From positions 149,176,578 through 149,240,577 of the forward strand of contig CM036617.1 of assembly GCA_020746105.1 (NCBI GenBank): a stretch of 64,000 bases of DNA, read 5' to 3'. This document shows, in pieces, positions 37,001 to 50,010 of this stretch; position 1 is the first letter of the stretch; each line of letters begins with the position of its first letter. The position numbers and the translations under genes were made by a program. This DNA comes from Trogon surrucura. Its lineage: Eukaryota > Chordata > Aves > Trogoniformes > Trogonidae. Below the pieces are notes generated by a model that saw nothing but the letters and a program-made list of their open reading frames with translations, was not told where the DNA came from and ran no database searches.

Positions 37001-39712
37001 CCTTGTGACACTAACAGAAATGGGAAAAAAGACCCTGACACAGCACATGGCTGAGATGAACCAATAATAGAGAAAAAGGCAATCCCAACAGTTCACCTGC
37101 CTGTTTTTACCCTAGTAGCCTTCAAAAGAAGTAAAAACAATGTTTTGATATCTGCTGTTTTATTTGCAGCTGTTATAGCCACTGGAGTGAGGCTGTAGGC
37201 TTTGAGGTTTTTCAGCATATAATTAAGCTAAACAAAGCAGGTGTGTATCAGCATATATTCAGTTGTTTTACTGCCTAGTCATTTAACAAAAAAGTATTTT
37301 CCCTGTGCCTGTCTTCATAGTCATGTCCTAACCCTGCACTTTTATATTCTTTTTCTCTACTGAGCATTTGACAACTAACAGAGAATTAATAAAAATAACA
37401 TAGAACCTTGTCTTGCCTTCCTACTTTTTTTTTTTTTGGCTGGTATAATTCTAGCCTTAGAAAAGTTTAGGTGATTTGGTCAGGGACAGCTAAAGCTCTG
37501 CCATTTGGATACCCTTCTTTGCTCCAGTCACAGGACTACCCTCCCCTTGTTGCGTTACTTAAACATTTCTTCCTGCCTTGTTCTCTGTGCAGACATGAGG
37601 CAGCCTATCTATTTCCGAGGTAGAATATCATGTTTGTCTTAAAGATAAATGAAGGTACATTTAAAGTCTAATGATTGGATTTTCTGCCTTATCGAGGTAC
37701 TTTTATTTTTTCTAAAAAAAAAAGTTGGATTTTAATTTTATTTTTAATGCTTTTAATACTAAGGAAATTACACTTCCAAGTAACTAGTTTGTAATTTGTG
37801 ATCATGCATGATTCTGATAGCTAAGGAATTTCATTACAGGTACGGTAAAAAGAGCACAATGCATGTACATTTACATGTCCATGTGCAGGTAAATAAATAG
37901 TAAACCACATTGATAACAGAGGCCATTATAATTTGAATAAGATTATATTCTCTCTAGGAGAGATAAAGGGTAATGAAAGACAATTCAAAGCTAGTTTGTT
38001 ATTACTTCATCAAATACCTCAGCCTCAAGCTGATAAAATTCCCTTGTATAGCTCCCATGAGACATTAACTGCAATGATGCTGCCAACCATTTGTAGTGAT
38101 CTCTAAAAACATTAATATCACTATTTAAATGAGTTTGTGATGTAGTATAAGAGAGGGTAAAGCTAGAGGTGAAACTGCTACATAAGCTTTCATAAAACGA
38201 CTACAAGTGTGTTACTGGGCATGACAAAATGAATTATTTTCACAACAGACAGGTGCTCCAAAGAGACTTTAATAGACTTTTGCAGAAGACAAGTTGGAAA
38301 GTGTTCTGCAAAGTAACTTTCACTGTCCTCGCCACCCTCAGTGAGAGCCGGAACTTTTGTTTTCCTTTCTTTTCAACCAAGTAAAGAGACCTCAAACTCT
38401 TAAGGAGTTTGACTCAAGCCTATTTCTTCCTGTCTTTGCCTGGCATTTTGTCATGTTTCCTCATCCTCAACTGTTTTAAGAATCTTGCCTTTGTAGCCCA
38501 GTGCCTGTGAAGGTCTGGGCAAATGTCTCCATGATTGCTGTGACACTGTGCACAGTGCAAAATTAAGCGTACGTGTTGGTGTCTGCCACGTAGCAACTTT
38601 CTGCTTGAAACAGGAGAATTATCATACAGGGCTCATGACATTCAGAAAACACAAACCAGAAGCATAACATGGTTTTGCATCAGGAGCTTCAGAAGAAAAT
38701 ACTTTTAGAGCCATTACATTACAGAACTACACAATTCTAATCCCTCCCCTAGAAGAAGAAACAGACAGTTTCCATAAAGGATTAGGAAGTTACTGGGACT
38801 GTTAACTTGCAAAATAACTTGTAAATTTGAAAAGTAATTAATTCACATTTTCTGAACTACAGAAGTGATGGGAAAAATAGGGCAAGTAGGGCAGTTGTTT
38901 GTCTTATTTTACATCAAAATTTTTGTACACTTAAAAAACCCAAAATAAATATGCTTGAATGTAGACTTATGTTAAAATCTTTTCATTCTAAGCCTGTTAA
39001 CTGAGACTTTCTCATGGGCAACATTTCGTCAATGCTTGGAAAAAGAGGCACAGAAGCAAAAAGTATTGTTGTCACAGTGTGTCATTGTGTGGATGCTAGA
39101 AGTTCATCCCCTTCCAGGAATATTCTGGGATATCAAACCTAAAACAGGGTTCAGAAGCTTCTTTTGGAAATTAACTCCACCACTCACATGCTTGTACAGC
39201 ACAAACACTGCCCAACTCCAACAAAATACTAAGTCGGTAAGAAATCTCTCCTTCACAAAGACTAATAATGTGTCTGCTGATCAGGATTTAGCCATTGGCC
39301 ATAAACCTCAGTTATGGAACCCATGGATACCCAAGTTAACTCCAGTCAAAATATTCTGATTTTTATGTAAGAGACTAGATCTGATTAAAGGTAGTAACTA
39401 TAAACCCCATGAAGGAACAAAGAAGTAAAGAAAAGAAATTATTCAGGCCTTTGTTAAACTGAAGAGAAATGAAGAAATTATTTGCAAAGCCTACTGTTGT
39501 ATTTGAGGACAAGTTTTAAAGACCTTACACTGCCTGACTTACTTAGCCAGAGTCTTTATTTCAAGTGTATGTAATGTACCTGAATGCTAGAAAACATTAT
39601 TCACACCAAGGGGTATGTCAATTTTTTCTCTCTTCTTTTGCCCATCTATGATACCTAAGACTTGATTAGTAAAATAACTCAGATTATGCTTACAAATACT
39701 TAAAATAGGACA
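34074..39712. other. Noncoding DNA with an old CR1 scrap
   Basis: No supported gene. Apart from the CR1 scrap at 34989-35105, two blocks (about 35195-35475 and 37785-38235) are TAAT-rich, low in CpG and look like conserved noncoding sequence. A TATAAAAAG at about 35625 sits in a slightly GC-richer context but has no reading frame downstream. A poly-T run lies near 37427-37437. Confidence 0.5.
34989..35105 (-). mobile_element. CR1 LINE internal fragment
   Basis: The plus strand reads TTGGGGGCTCCAGAGTTGGA, then CTGTTCTCCAGGTGGGGTCTC and AATCACCTCTCTTGACCT. This is the reverse complement of the CR1 ORF2 C-terminal coding region that lies upstream of the 3' UTR. Neither the octamer tail nor other parts are adjacent, so it is an isolated, old fragment. 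Confidence 0.85.
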
Positions 39713-39808
39713 AGGGTTGGACTCGATCTTGAAGGTGTCTTCCAGCCGAAAGTGTTCTATGATTCTATGATTTTATGACTGATTCCATGATTCTCTGATT
39801 CTATGACT
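39713..39808 (+). mobile_element. CR1 LINE 3' end with octamer tail
   Basis: CAAGGGTTGGACTCGATCTTG and TCTTCCAGCC mark the CR1 3' UTR, followed by about eight degenerate ATTCTATG-type octamers to about 39808. Only the last ~95 bases were inserted. The long, varied tail suggests an old copy whose repeat expanded and decayed. Confidence 0.93.
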
Positions 39809-41767
39809 GTTCATTGCTCATATTAACATAATAGGTTATTTTCCCCATAAGAAGGGACACTACAATTGTTTGAGGCTATTTTATGGATTTGATTTTCAGC
39901 ATCTGTTTTAGAGCTCTTTTTGGAATAATGGGCAATGTAATTTTTTTCCCCTTAACTGAGATTTTTATTTTCTTAAAGAGCAACAAGAAATTCTTATTCT
40001 TAAGATACATAACCTCTTTTCATATCGAAAATTAACACAGTCACAAAAAGAACTGGTTGTAGTGAAATGGAGTTTTCCACTTCCAATACATTCTTTGTTT
40101 CTCCTTTTACAGTTACCAAGTGACTGAGAATATTTCAAAATACTTAGTAAGCACTGTGTGATTTTGCATTCAAAGCTTCCCCTTTTTCAGAGCTTACAAT
40201 ATAGTGAAAATAAGAGTGAAGTTGCAGGGAATCTTCTCAAAGTCGAGATTTCTTAAAGACGTCATACATATTCCTCATGCTGTTTTATCATGGGTTTTTT
40301 TGTCTGTATTTTCATCCCCCACCCCCATCTCCAGTTAAAAGCAATGTTAACATGCGCAATAAGCACGGGGCCGATAAAATGCGTGTCCATCTCTTCAAGG
40401 ACTGATATTTCAATCCCTGTCATACACACAGGCAGACTTAAAAGCTTACTTGTCAAGATTGTTTCTGTCAGCGGCTGAATCGCACCCTTCTGTCGAAGGT
40501 ACGTTGCGCCAGGACTCCGGCAGCACCGACTGTTCTTTTGCAGCAGAGAGGTGACACTTGCTCTGCTTTTGCTTTGCTTCCAGGCTGTTCAGCTGAGGCG
40601 TGACTGCTAAGTGACAACTCTCTTCAACACAATATGTCTAAGGATATGGACCTGACCCGTGTAAGGAACATCCCTACTGCAAGAACCAAGAGGAGAAATG
40701 GAAGGAAGAGCCCTGTTGGACAAAACCCAAAATACTGTGAAACCAAGCCTAACCTGATCCTGTATGAGTACCTCCATGTGAATTATATACACAGGAAGCG
40801 TCTCTTCTATATGGAGTTTATCAGTTCACTAAAACTCACAGTACATAGACTTAAAATTTATGCTATGAAAATCAGCAAAGCCATTATGGCCCAGGACATA
40901 ACAGGAAGACATACCTTCTCCCCTCCAGCTCTGTCCTCCTCAAAATAACCAGTAAAATATTTCCATTTACCTTAATGAGACCAGAACTGGGCACACAGTT
41001 AATATCAAAAGCCAGGAGGGAGGAATTAACAAAAATATTTACAATAGAATTGCTTTTGTAAAGATTAAACAAGAAACCAGAGATTAAAGGATTGTAATTT
41101 CAACCATAGAGACACAGATAGAAATTTATCAGTATGACATATCACGCTTTCCAATGGTCTATGACTTATTAAAAAAAAAAAATTAATGCAATTTATGTGA
41201 GCCATGCAGAAATATTTTCCTCTGTCATCAGAGAAAATTTACAGGGTAAATCACCTTCCCACAACAAAAGTCTCACAAGGCTAGGGTGAAACATGCAAGC
41301 CATGCTTAATTAATTTAGAAATTGTCTTGGTATTAGTCTTCAGAACACTATGTTGTGATGCAAATGGAGTGAGAAGTGAAACTTCCACATTTCCCAACAA
41401 AGGATCATGCCCTAGCATCTTTGGGCTGGGCAAAAAAAGAAAAGTACTTGGATGGCTCAGTGACAGGATTAAAGAGTAAAACTGAGATCAGCCTTGAATC
41501 GCACCCAGGCTGTAAAACCCCCCGAGTGTCCCAGGACAGTCCTGTGGAGTCCATCATCCCTGAGCTGAGGGACATTCCCTCTACTTGATTGTCTTTGCTT
41601 TGGCCTCCTTTCCAGAGGTACAGCTCTGGTGAAAGGAGCAGCGGTGCCCACAAGTAGAGCTTTTGGGATGAGGGCACCAGCAGGTCTGGCCCTCCCTATA
41701 ATGAAGCTCTTCTGCCTATGCAAGCTATCTAAGGATGGGTGCTGATGGCAGCTGTGCTTTAGAAAAC

Positions 41768-41792
41768 TCAAATAAATAAATGAATAAATAAA
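41768..41792. repeat. (AAAT)n short repeat
   Basis: About six AAAT-type units with one G interruption, directly read. Confidence 0.85.
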
Positions 41793-42398
41793 AAATTGAA
41801 TAGGCAATCCGCACATGAAGTTTTCATGTCTAGGTGCAGAAGTCTCTTTGTGAATCCTGGCCCCACAGTTGCTAACTCTGGGCTTTGGAGAGGCATCCAA
41901 GTTTCAGGAATATGATATTAGCTTTCAGTGTTTCCTTTCACCAGCCTTTCTCCTAGCATTGCCAGGCAGCCATAACAATCTACGTGCTACTAAAAAACCT
42001 TCCTTTGTGAGATTAAGGATCTATCTGTAGTCTCTGCATCCCGTTCCCAAAGGTGGATACCTGCAGGTAATTGCTGTTACATGTATTGACCTTGGCTATG
42101 CTACACACAAGTTTGTCACAGCTGGCTTTGTAATAGGACTATTAATGGAATCTTCAGAAAATGCTTATGAGTCTTATTCCCAGCTGGCAATGGGGCTTTC
42201 ACAATAAGAAATGGATCTGCAGAATCAGCACAGATCCACATTTTCATTAAATTATTGAGATGTTTTTCATGTTCAGCTTTTTCTTTCACATTGATCTGCA
42301 GAGCTTGGTTGCAGGCCCAACTCCCCAGATTTGATGGAGATTCAGCTCTAGCATTTCACTCTCACCCCTGGAGTGTTACTCAGGGATAATATTATATA

Positions 42399-42417
42399 TT
42401 TTCCACAATGTGGAAAA
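42399..42417. repeat. Short perfect inverted repeat
   Basis: TTTTCCACA and TGTGGAAAA flank a single A, giving a 9-bp stem. It could be a symmetric protein-binding site or chance. Confidence 0.8.
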
Positions 42418-44817
42418 AAAAGAAAAAGGTTAAACATGTGTTTTGATGCCCCAAATAAGTGGTATTGCATTATTCTTTTGAAGAGTTTGTTCCCTGGGGA
42501 ATAGGTTGAGTGAAGATTTTCCAGTCATATCCCAGACCTTCTTAAAATCATAGCAGATACAATCAGGTTTTGAAATGCCCTTTATACCTGTCAAACTAAA
42601 TAAGATTACAGATTTGTCTGCTCACAAAAGTGTGATGTCATATAGTCCCATTTGCTGCAGTTCAAGTCATTATCTATCTTGTCTGGAAGTGCAGTGTGCA
42701 TGATCTGCAAGATCAATGTTGGGTTTGTTAAAGGGGAAAAACCAAGTATGACGGCTGCTGAATTCTCAAATGGAAAAGCAGAAGTCAAGATGCCATAAAA
42801 CATGGCTGTCCCTGTATAAGTTAACTGAAGACAGGTAATTTCCTAATCAGCAAGAAGCAACCAATTAAAGACAAATAACCAGGAAACACAATAGGCAAAG
42901 GGAGCATTGAAGGAGCTTGCCTACATGTGCTTCATTCATGGACCACTAAGCAAGATCAAAGCAGCAAGTGTGAGAGAAAATAGCATGCCATTTTTACACA
43001 GATAAGCAGAGCCACTCACAGTCCATCTCTCTAAGCATTCCTGGGAGCATCACGCTTTAGAGTATTAACACTTCCCTCCTCACCACTCCTGCACTAGATA
43101 CACCCAGCTGCAGGTATACAGCATCCCTGCCAGTTGTAAGCTGCAGGACTACGATGTGGCCTGTGGAAGACAGCTGGAAAGACTAGATTCAAAGGTTAAG
43201 AGATTGAAGTGCTTCTACACAGGAACTCTAAGCAACAAAGGAGCTTTTCATGCACAGAGGAAATTAGAGGGTCCTGCAGTGTATTGCTTTCAGATGAACA
43301 GTTCTTAGATATGCCTGAACTGAAATTCTCAGCCTGATTTTCACGAGACTGTGAAGAAATTCATATATGAAGCCAGCTGCCAAATCTGTTCATCACTCTG
43401 GGCCTGTTCCATCCTCTAAAATTTAGCATTTTCAATTTTTGCCGAATATGTCCTATCCTATACCCATATCAAAAGCCCTCTTTTTTTTTTGTTGCCATTG
43501 TTTTTTTCCTCAAGGTATTTCAATTATGTTTTACCAACTGACTTGGTCTCAGGCAAATAGCACAATAAAATGTCACTATCTGTTCCTGTAAGCTTTCTTT
43601 GGTTTGCATGATGTTGTAAGGTTTCAGTGGAAGCCCAGGCCAAGGGTATGAGAGGAAGAATTCCTGGTCATTCATGGGAAGGAGGTCTCACAGAAGTGCC
43701 CCCCTGGCTTTATTTAGTGCCCTTCAGATTTTGCTAGGCAAATCATTTCAAGAGAGGGCAATTTTAAGAATTTTGTTAATTGTTTGCAGTGCAAACTGAT
43801 ACAAGTCAAAAAAGTATTGTTAGTTGAATGACAAAACAAATGGGTAGGAAAAAGACTGAACTTGGAAAAAAATATAATGATAAATAATGATCTAGTAAAA
43901 GTAGAAACAGCAAAAAAAAAAATCTATGAGGATATATCTACAAGTTAACAATCCAAATTATTTTATAGAGATAAGTTACAAGCTCAAGATAGGTGCAGAT
44001 TCACAGGGAGAAAAAAGTGACTCCTAGGTTTTTCATTGTTAAACCAGACTTCTGCTTCTGAGATGAATTCCTAAACTTAAATCCCACTGTCTCACTCTCT
44101 CCTGCATTCTTGCCATATTTCTGTTTGACACATGACACAAGCATCTTCAAGAATTGTGATATTATGGTAATTTACTGGCACAGGTTGATAACAAGTTAGA
44201 AGAGACATAAGTTGAGCTTGAAAGAAAAAAAAATCCTGGGGAAATCTTGTATTTTATTGTGCAGTGCACTCTGCCTACTTTGGGGCAGAATTCCCCTCAT
44301 GTTGTTGGTTAACACAGCTCTAAATGAGGATGTCCTGCTTTGAACTGGGATGCCCTTCACCTGTTTTCCTAGAGACCAGAATATTCCTAAACCAGCTTGG
44401 CTCATCTGTTTCTACAAATAACACTTTATGAGTGCTCAGATACACTTGACTAGGCAGAAGGGAATCTCTTAATTCCTGGTATTCAGTATGGACTTGGCTA
44501 TTTTACAGTGCATTAACCATACAAAATGTTTTATTTATTTTGCTGTCAAAAAAATGTATGGCCTGCCAACTTTATTTCAACTTCACTTCAAACTGGCTTC
44601 AGCCTTGCATGTGACTTTCTGACAGGATTAATCTCACAGGCTGTATGTACCACAGTATACATATTTCTGGCTGTTAAACTCCGGAGTTCAATTCCAATTT
44701 TCTTCCTACATACCTATGAAGGTTTTCACTTCAATCACCCATGAGCTATAAGCTTATCTTCCATGTTTTTTAATGAAATCATAAATTGGGTCACATTGTT
44801 TATCAAAATCTCTGTCT

Positions 44818-44826
44818 TTATATATA

Positions 44827-44858
<32 letters not shown>

Positions 44859-44959
44859 AAAAAAATATACATGTTTATATATTATATACTGTAATATAAT
44901 ACATATATAAAATACTATAATATTATATTAATATTATATATTTGTAATATATATATATT
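44818..44959. repeat. TA-rich microsatellite and AT-only region
   Basis: A (TA)n run with a TGTGTG interruption (44818-44858) passes into about 100 bases of nearly pure A/T with repeated TAATAT and TATATTA motifs. It is prone to length variation and to forming alternative structures. Confidence 0.95.
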
Positions 44960-47900
44960 CAGTGTTAAATTGTCATTGTCACTTAATTTAGTAAAAGCCG
45001 AAGCTGTTTCGTATCTCCTTGCCGGTTCCAACTCTGGAGGCAGAATGGGAATAGGGAAGGAAACTCTTAAGTTTCTTTGTTCTTGAATATTTAGCAGTTA
45101 GCTTCAGGGTCTGATGAGCTCAGTATTCCAGTCCTATAAGTGGGACAATACGAAGAACCTTAACAATATAGAGCAAGAAAATTATATCAAAAAACTTCAT
45201 TTCTGACTGAAATAACATATGCAAAGCTTCTAAGCAAAGTTGTCCTTCACACAGACTTGGTATTGAAACTTTCAGTATTTCTTTTCCAAAATTGTTATGA
45301 TAGCAGAAATTTCAAAAGTGTCATAACAAAATCTTCTTTTTTTCCCTCTGTCTCTGTTGCCATTACTAGCTTAAGGGTAAATTTTTGAAAGTGCCTAAAG
45401 GGGTGGGGGAGAAATCTATGTTATTTCACCATTTAACAGTAAACACTGGTGTTCTGCGATATTTTCAATCACGTTTAACCAGCTAAAGGGACACACCTTT
45501 GGGGAGACTATGAGCCCCATGATCAAGTTCCACTGAAAACAAAGGGGTTTAAGTGTACCTAAAAAAACAAGTCACAGGTGCCCAATTGATTTGGCAGCTA
45601 TATTCCTGCTGAGATAAGACATGACTTTTCCACAGATCTGGCACTTTCCACCTTCCAGTGATTACTCTCCTAAGAGTCAGAAGCAGAAAACCCAGAAGTA
45701 CCTCTTCTTCAATACAATGTGATTTGGCTTAGCTACAACTCATCTTCTTCAGCTTTCTTACACATCCTTGCACACCTCACCTACCTGACTGTATCAGAGG
45801 TGAGGTAGCCAACTCAGCTGCAAACCAGTAACAAAGAGTACCAGAAGACAAGGAGATGACAGAGGGACATCTTTACTGAAGGAATATTCTGCTTCTACTG
45901 TTCTTTTTCTCTTCCCAAGATTACGTACTTTGTTATTTCTAATTTTGAAGAGAAAAAAAATTTAGCTCGCAAGTTAAAAGCGTACAAACCCACACCGTAA
46001 TAAGCATTAAATAAAAAGGAGAGAAAGTGTAGCTTCCCTTAGATGGGGTGACTCTCAAATATATGCATGTTGGGGGTGGCGGTGAGATGTTTATTAACAA
46101 TTTTGTCAGGTGCACGTATTTTAGAATAGGTGTTCTACTGATGTAAACACTTAAGTCAATGAAGTTTCATGTTCATGAAATAAAGGTATAATTAATGAAA
46201 GTTCAAATTCAAATGTGCAATTGCAAGAGATTATTGGAAAAAAAAAAAAAGTCTGGCAAAATGCAAGCCGCCCCTAACTCTATGATCAACAGGATTGCGT
46301 TAAGTCACTCAGTCATGCTAATTCATCCAGTTTTATTACTAGCTCTTCATTAACACTCACACTCTATGTAATTATGCAAATATCTCTGAAAAAAAGAAAA
46401 TGTTCATTTCAAACATGTTTTTTAGTTCTGGAGGAGGTGTAACAACATATGTTTTTCAGATATATTCATAGGTGCTACCTTTAAGTTACACCACTAATGA
46501 CATTTCATAAACATAAAGTGAATAGTTCCCTAACATCAGTGTGGCCCAGCCTATTTGTATACCTTAACCTAAGTTCTACCTAATGCTGAAGTTCACTCTT
46601 CCCTGGGAACGGGGTTGGACTTTGTAAAATTCTTTCTATCCTTGATTTTTCTATGGTGTCTCATTGCTTTAGCAGATACTCAGCTGTATTTGAATCCCTA
46701 GCTTTGGGAAACGTACAGTCTCTCTGTCTGTGAAGGTGTGGCCTTCCCTCATACACCAGGCGTGTTTGGTATGTGAAACCAAGTAACCAAAGAGAAGCAG
46801 TCATGGTGGCTTCTGTAGAAAGAGGAGAAAGCTGCCCTGAAGGGTGCTCCAATGTAGGACTGAAGGTCTTGCCCTACCAAATGACCTGATGTGCCAGAAT
46901 TTTCCCATTCTGTGCACAAATATGGTGCTGTCTCATGTACAAGAGAAGGAAGAAGTTGAGAATTCTAAGCATGGTAGGCCAAGGATCAAGAGATATTTCA
47001 TAATTTAAAAAAGAATTATTGTTTTTCTATATACTTGATTTGGGGAGCAGTCAAATCAGAGGCATTCCAATACAGACTCTGAAAACTTTGAATCTGTAGA
47101 GATTTTCTGTCTCTGCTCAGCAATTCTCAGGAAATGAGTCAATACATGACACAAAAGATGTGAACAAGAGAGATAACATCAAGTATTTGGCAAGCCTTGG
47201 CTGGCTCCATCCAAATGCTGGAGCTCAGAGTTTGCTAAAAGATCAGCTTCTGTCTTGTTGCTGACTTGGGGAAGAAAAGGAAGTCATGAAGATCATTTAC
47301 TGCCAATTGGTTATCCCTAAAGCAATTAAAGCCACGTGCCCTACAAGAACCTCCAGCCTTCTGCAGCCCTCTTAGATCCCATGTCAAATTACAAACCACA
47401 AGAAACAAATCATGCATGTGTTATTCCACTTCGATACAAAGTCATCCTTGACATCCAAAGGTGTTCCTGGAGTTATGTTAAAACATTAATCCTAAAAATG
47501 CGATTTCTCTTCCGTTTGTGCCTTGAGACTGGCTACATCCATTGCTCAGAACATTCAAAACGAAACCCCAGGAACAGTAGAGCAGTAACAGCCCAAGTAA
47601 TTCTGATTAATACAAAGATCAACAAATAAACATTATTTCTCTTCTCTTTTCCTTTCCTATACACAAAATCCAAGAGACTAACATTATAATGAACTGTTCT
47701 GCTCACTAAAAGCTATAGGATCAGGTTCAAGTTTGACTTCATTTTTAAGGAAGGTTTGAGTGTGTTTTTTTTTTTTCTTTTTCTGTAATAGGGAAGATAA
47801 AAACTGAATTTCTGGGAACAATGAATGGAAGAGCAAATGTTCCTGCTGTGTTGTGGGAGTATCAAGTGGAGTGGAATTTCTTTTAAGACCAGATACCTGA

Positions 47901-49019
47901 ATTACAGTTGCAACATTGTTAAATGAGCCATATGACTGAATCTAAGATGGAACACTACTTTGACAAAACCTGCCTTGCATGAGTCTGAGGAATCTGCTTG
48001 CAATTCTGCATCCAGTTCTGTATATATTCATCCAGATATCCAATTGCTAAATATTCTTCTGTGATAGACATCGGAAGTTACTTGCTTCTTCAATTTGTCT
48101 GATAAAGTTATTTAGCAAAAATATTTTTCGTGTTATAAGTCACTAAAGAAAAGAATTGGTTCAACTTCGTTCATGCTATTTCAGCTTGTTAGGACACCAT
48201 CACCCAAAATACACACTGACTCTACCCTGACCCCAGGCAAAGGACTGGTTTTTATCTGTAAATTCAAAAATAAGTGAAGTTGTTATTACTATAACGACAA
48301 GTTTAACACAAACTGCTACATCTCTAGGCACGTGCACACATATACTTCATTGCTCTGTGAACTCAAGCCTCATGAAAAACAAACTGTTTAATTCTGATTT
48401 TTAAAGAGCAAAATCATTTGCTATATTGAAACAGCCCATTCATCACATAAAGCATTTGATTCTGTCACCTCAAGTACTTGTTAAATCACTTCCAGCTGCT
48501 ACAATCAAGGGCTAGGTACTTCCAAGGTCTGACACTTTCTAAGCTCTATTACACCTTTAAGTATGATTCTTCAATCCAATTCTAGGCTTCATAATAATCA
48601 AGTGCCCACTCCACTTAACTTCAAGGCAACCGGGGAACCTGGAATTCTCCATATACGCCTGTCTGATTTTCAATCAGATCTCTTCAACCCAAGACTGAAA
48701 GCTCCTGAATACTAGCTAAGTATTAAAATGGCATAATTCACAACCGCAGTAGTGTCATCAGTAGCACTTTCATTGTTAAGGTCTTGTTTTTCCCAGGTCC
48801 AAAGCAGTATGTTTCGACTGCGGCTGAAATTAAATATACAAGGAGAAATATAACTGCAAACATGCACAGTGCTTGCTACATAAGGAAAATCTGTCTGCTC
48901 ACACAATTTGGTTATGTGGGTCTAACGAACACACTGCATATTGCTAAATTATGCTTTGTGTGCTTACAAATGGGGCATCACACACACTGTAAACACTGAA
49001 ATGCAGAGGTTAGTAAGAA
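44960..49019. other. Noncoding DNA
   Basis: No supported gene. The block at about 46285-46400 contains an octamer ATGCAAAT-type site (near 46373) among ATTA cores, resembling a regulatory element. A poly-T run lies at about 47766-47777. Open frames are 60-97 codons with no motif. Confidence 0.55.
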
Positions 49020-50010
49020 TGTGTCTAGTGGGGTCCCTCAGGGGTCAGTGCTTGGGCCGGTGCTGTTTAATATATTCATCAACGATCTGGATGAGGGATT
49101 AGAGAATGTTGTCAGCAAGTTTGCTGATGATACGAAGTTGGGGGGAGTGGTTGACACACCAGAAGGCTGTGCAGCCATTCAGAGAGACCTGGACAGGCTG
49201 GAGGGCTGGGCGGGGAGAAATCTGATGAAGTTTAATAAGGGCAAGTGTAGAGTTTTGCACTTGGGAAAAAATAACCCCATGAGCCAATATAGGTTGGGGA
49301 CTGCCCTGCTGGAGAGCAGTGCAGGGGAAAGGGACCTGGGGGTTCTAGTGGACAGCAGGATGACCATGAGCCAGCAGTGTGCCCTCGTGGCCAAGAAGGC
49401 CAATGGCATCCTGGGGTGTATTAGAAGGGGAGTAGCAAGTAGGTCAAGAGAGGTCCTCCTGCCCCTCTACTCTGCCCTGGTGAGGCCGCATCTGGAATAT
49501 TGTGTCCAGTTCTGGGCCCCTCAGTTCAAGAAGGACAGGGAGCTGCTTGAGAGAGTCCAGCGTAGAGCCACAAAGATGGTGAAGGGAGTGGAGCATCTCC
49601 CTTATGAGGAAAGGCTGAAGGAGCTGGATCTCTTTAGCTTGGAGAAGAGGAGGCTGAGGGGTGACCTCATCAATGTTTATAAATATGTCAAGGGGGAATG
49701 TCAGGAGGATGGAGCCAGGCTCTTTTCAGCGGCGTCCACTGACAGGACAAGGGGCAATGGGTGGAAGCTGGAACACAGGAGGTTCCAGAAAAATATGAGG
49801 AAAAACTTTTTCACTGTGAGGGTGACTGAGCACTGGAACAGGCTGCCTAGGGAGGTTGTGGAATCTCCATCTCTTGAGACATTCAAAACCCGCCTGGACG
49901 CGTTCCTGTGCGCTCTAGTGTAGGTGATCCTGCTCTGGCAGGGGGGTTGGACTAGATGATCTTTGAGGTCCCTTCCAACCTTTAACATTCTGTGATTCTG
50001 TGATTCTGTG
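49020..50010 (+). mobile_element. CR1 LINE, 5'-truncated, young
   Basis: The insertion starts abruptly inside the RT domain (TGTCTAGTGGGGTCCC) and ends with three perfect ATTCTGTG octamers at 49987-50010. By eye it is about 95% identical to 3169-4146. The sequence GAATGTGT occurs at the 5' junction (49017-49024) and again at the 3' junction (50010-50017), a candidate target duplication or microhomology. About 78% of a complete element is missing from the 5' side, as is normal for CR1. Confidence 0.96.
49021..49923 (+). pseudogene. CR1 ORF2 C-terminal fragment, frame open
   Basis: This is the C-terminal 301 codons (300 residues plus stop) of CR1 reverse transcriptase, uninterrupted. The first codon is GTG (Val) inside the domain, so this is not a natural start and no N-terminal part exists. 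Visible parts are [22 protein letters not shown] (residues 2-23), catalytic FADD (residues 34-37, 49120-49131), [21 protein letters not shown], the RT thumb segment [18 protein letters not shown] and the conserved C-terminal tail [28 protein letters not shown]. Endonuclease and most RT fingers are absent, so no activity is expected. The intact frame indicates a recent insertion with little time for decay. Confidence 0.93.

Larger units (their letters stand above)
39809..44817. other. Noncoding DNA with one CpG-richer islet
   Basis: No supported gene. The region 40340-40620 has several CpGs in an otherwise CpG-poor neighbourhood and carries splice-like signals (an acceptor-like CAG near 40470, a donor-like AAG/GTACGT at 40498-40499, an acceptor-like TTTGCTTCCAG ending at 40583). 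A 104-codon frame (40634-40948) follows but has no known motif. A (AAAT)n stretch lies at about 41768-41792, and a 9-bp-arm palindrome at 42399-42417. Confidence 0.5.

Noticed and set aside
40634-40948. 104-codon frame starting ATG as a possible host gene
   Set aside because: No recognised domain, ordinary AT-rich codon content and no evidence of conservation. The splice-like context is kept as a finding only.
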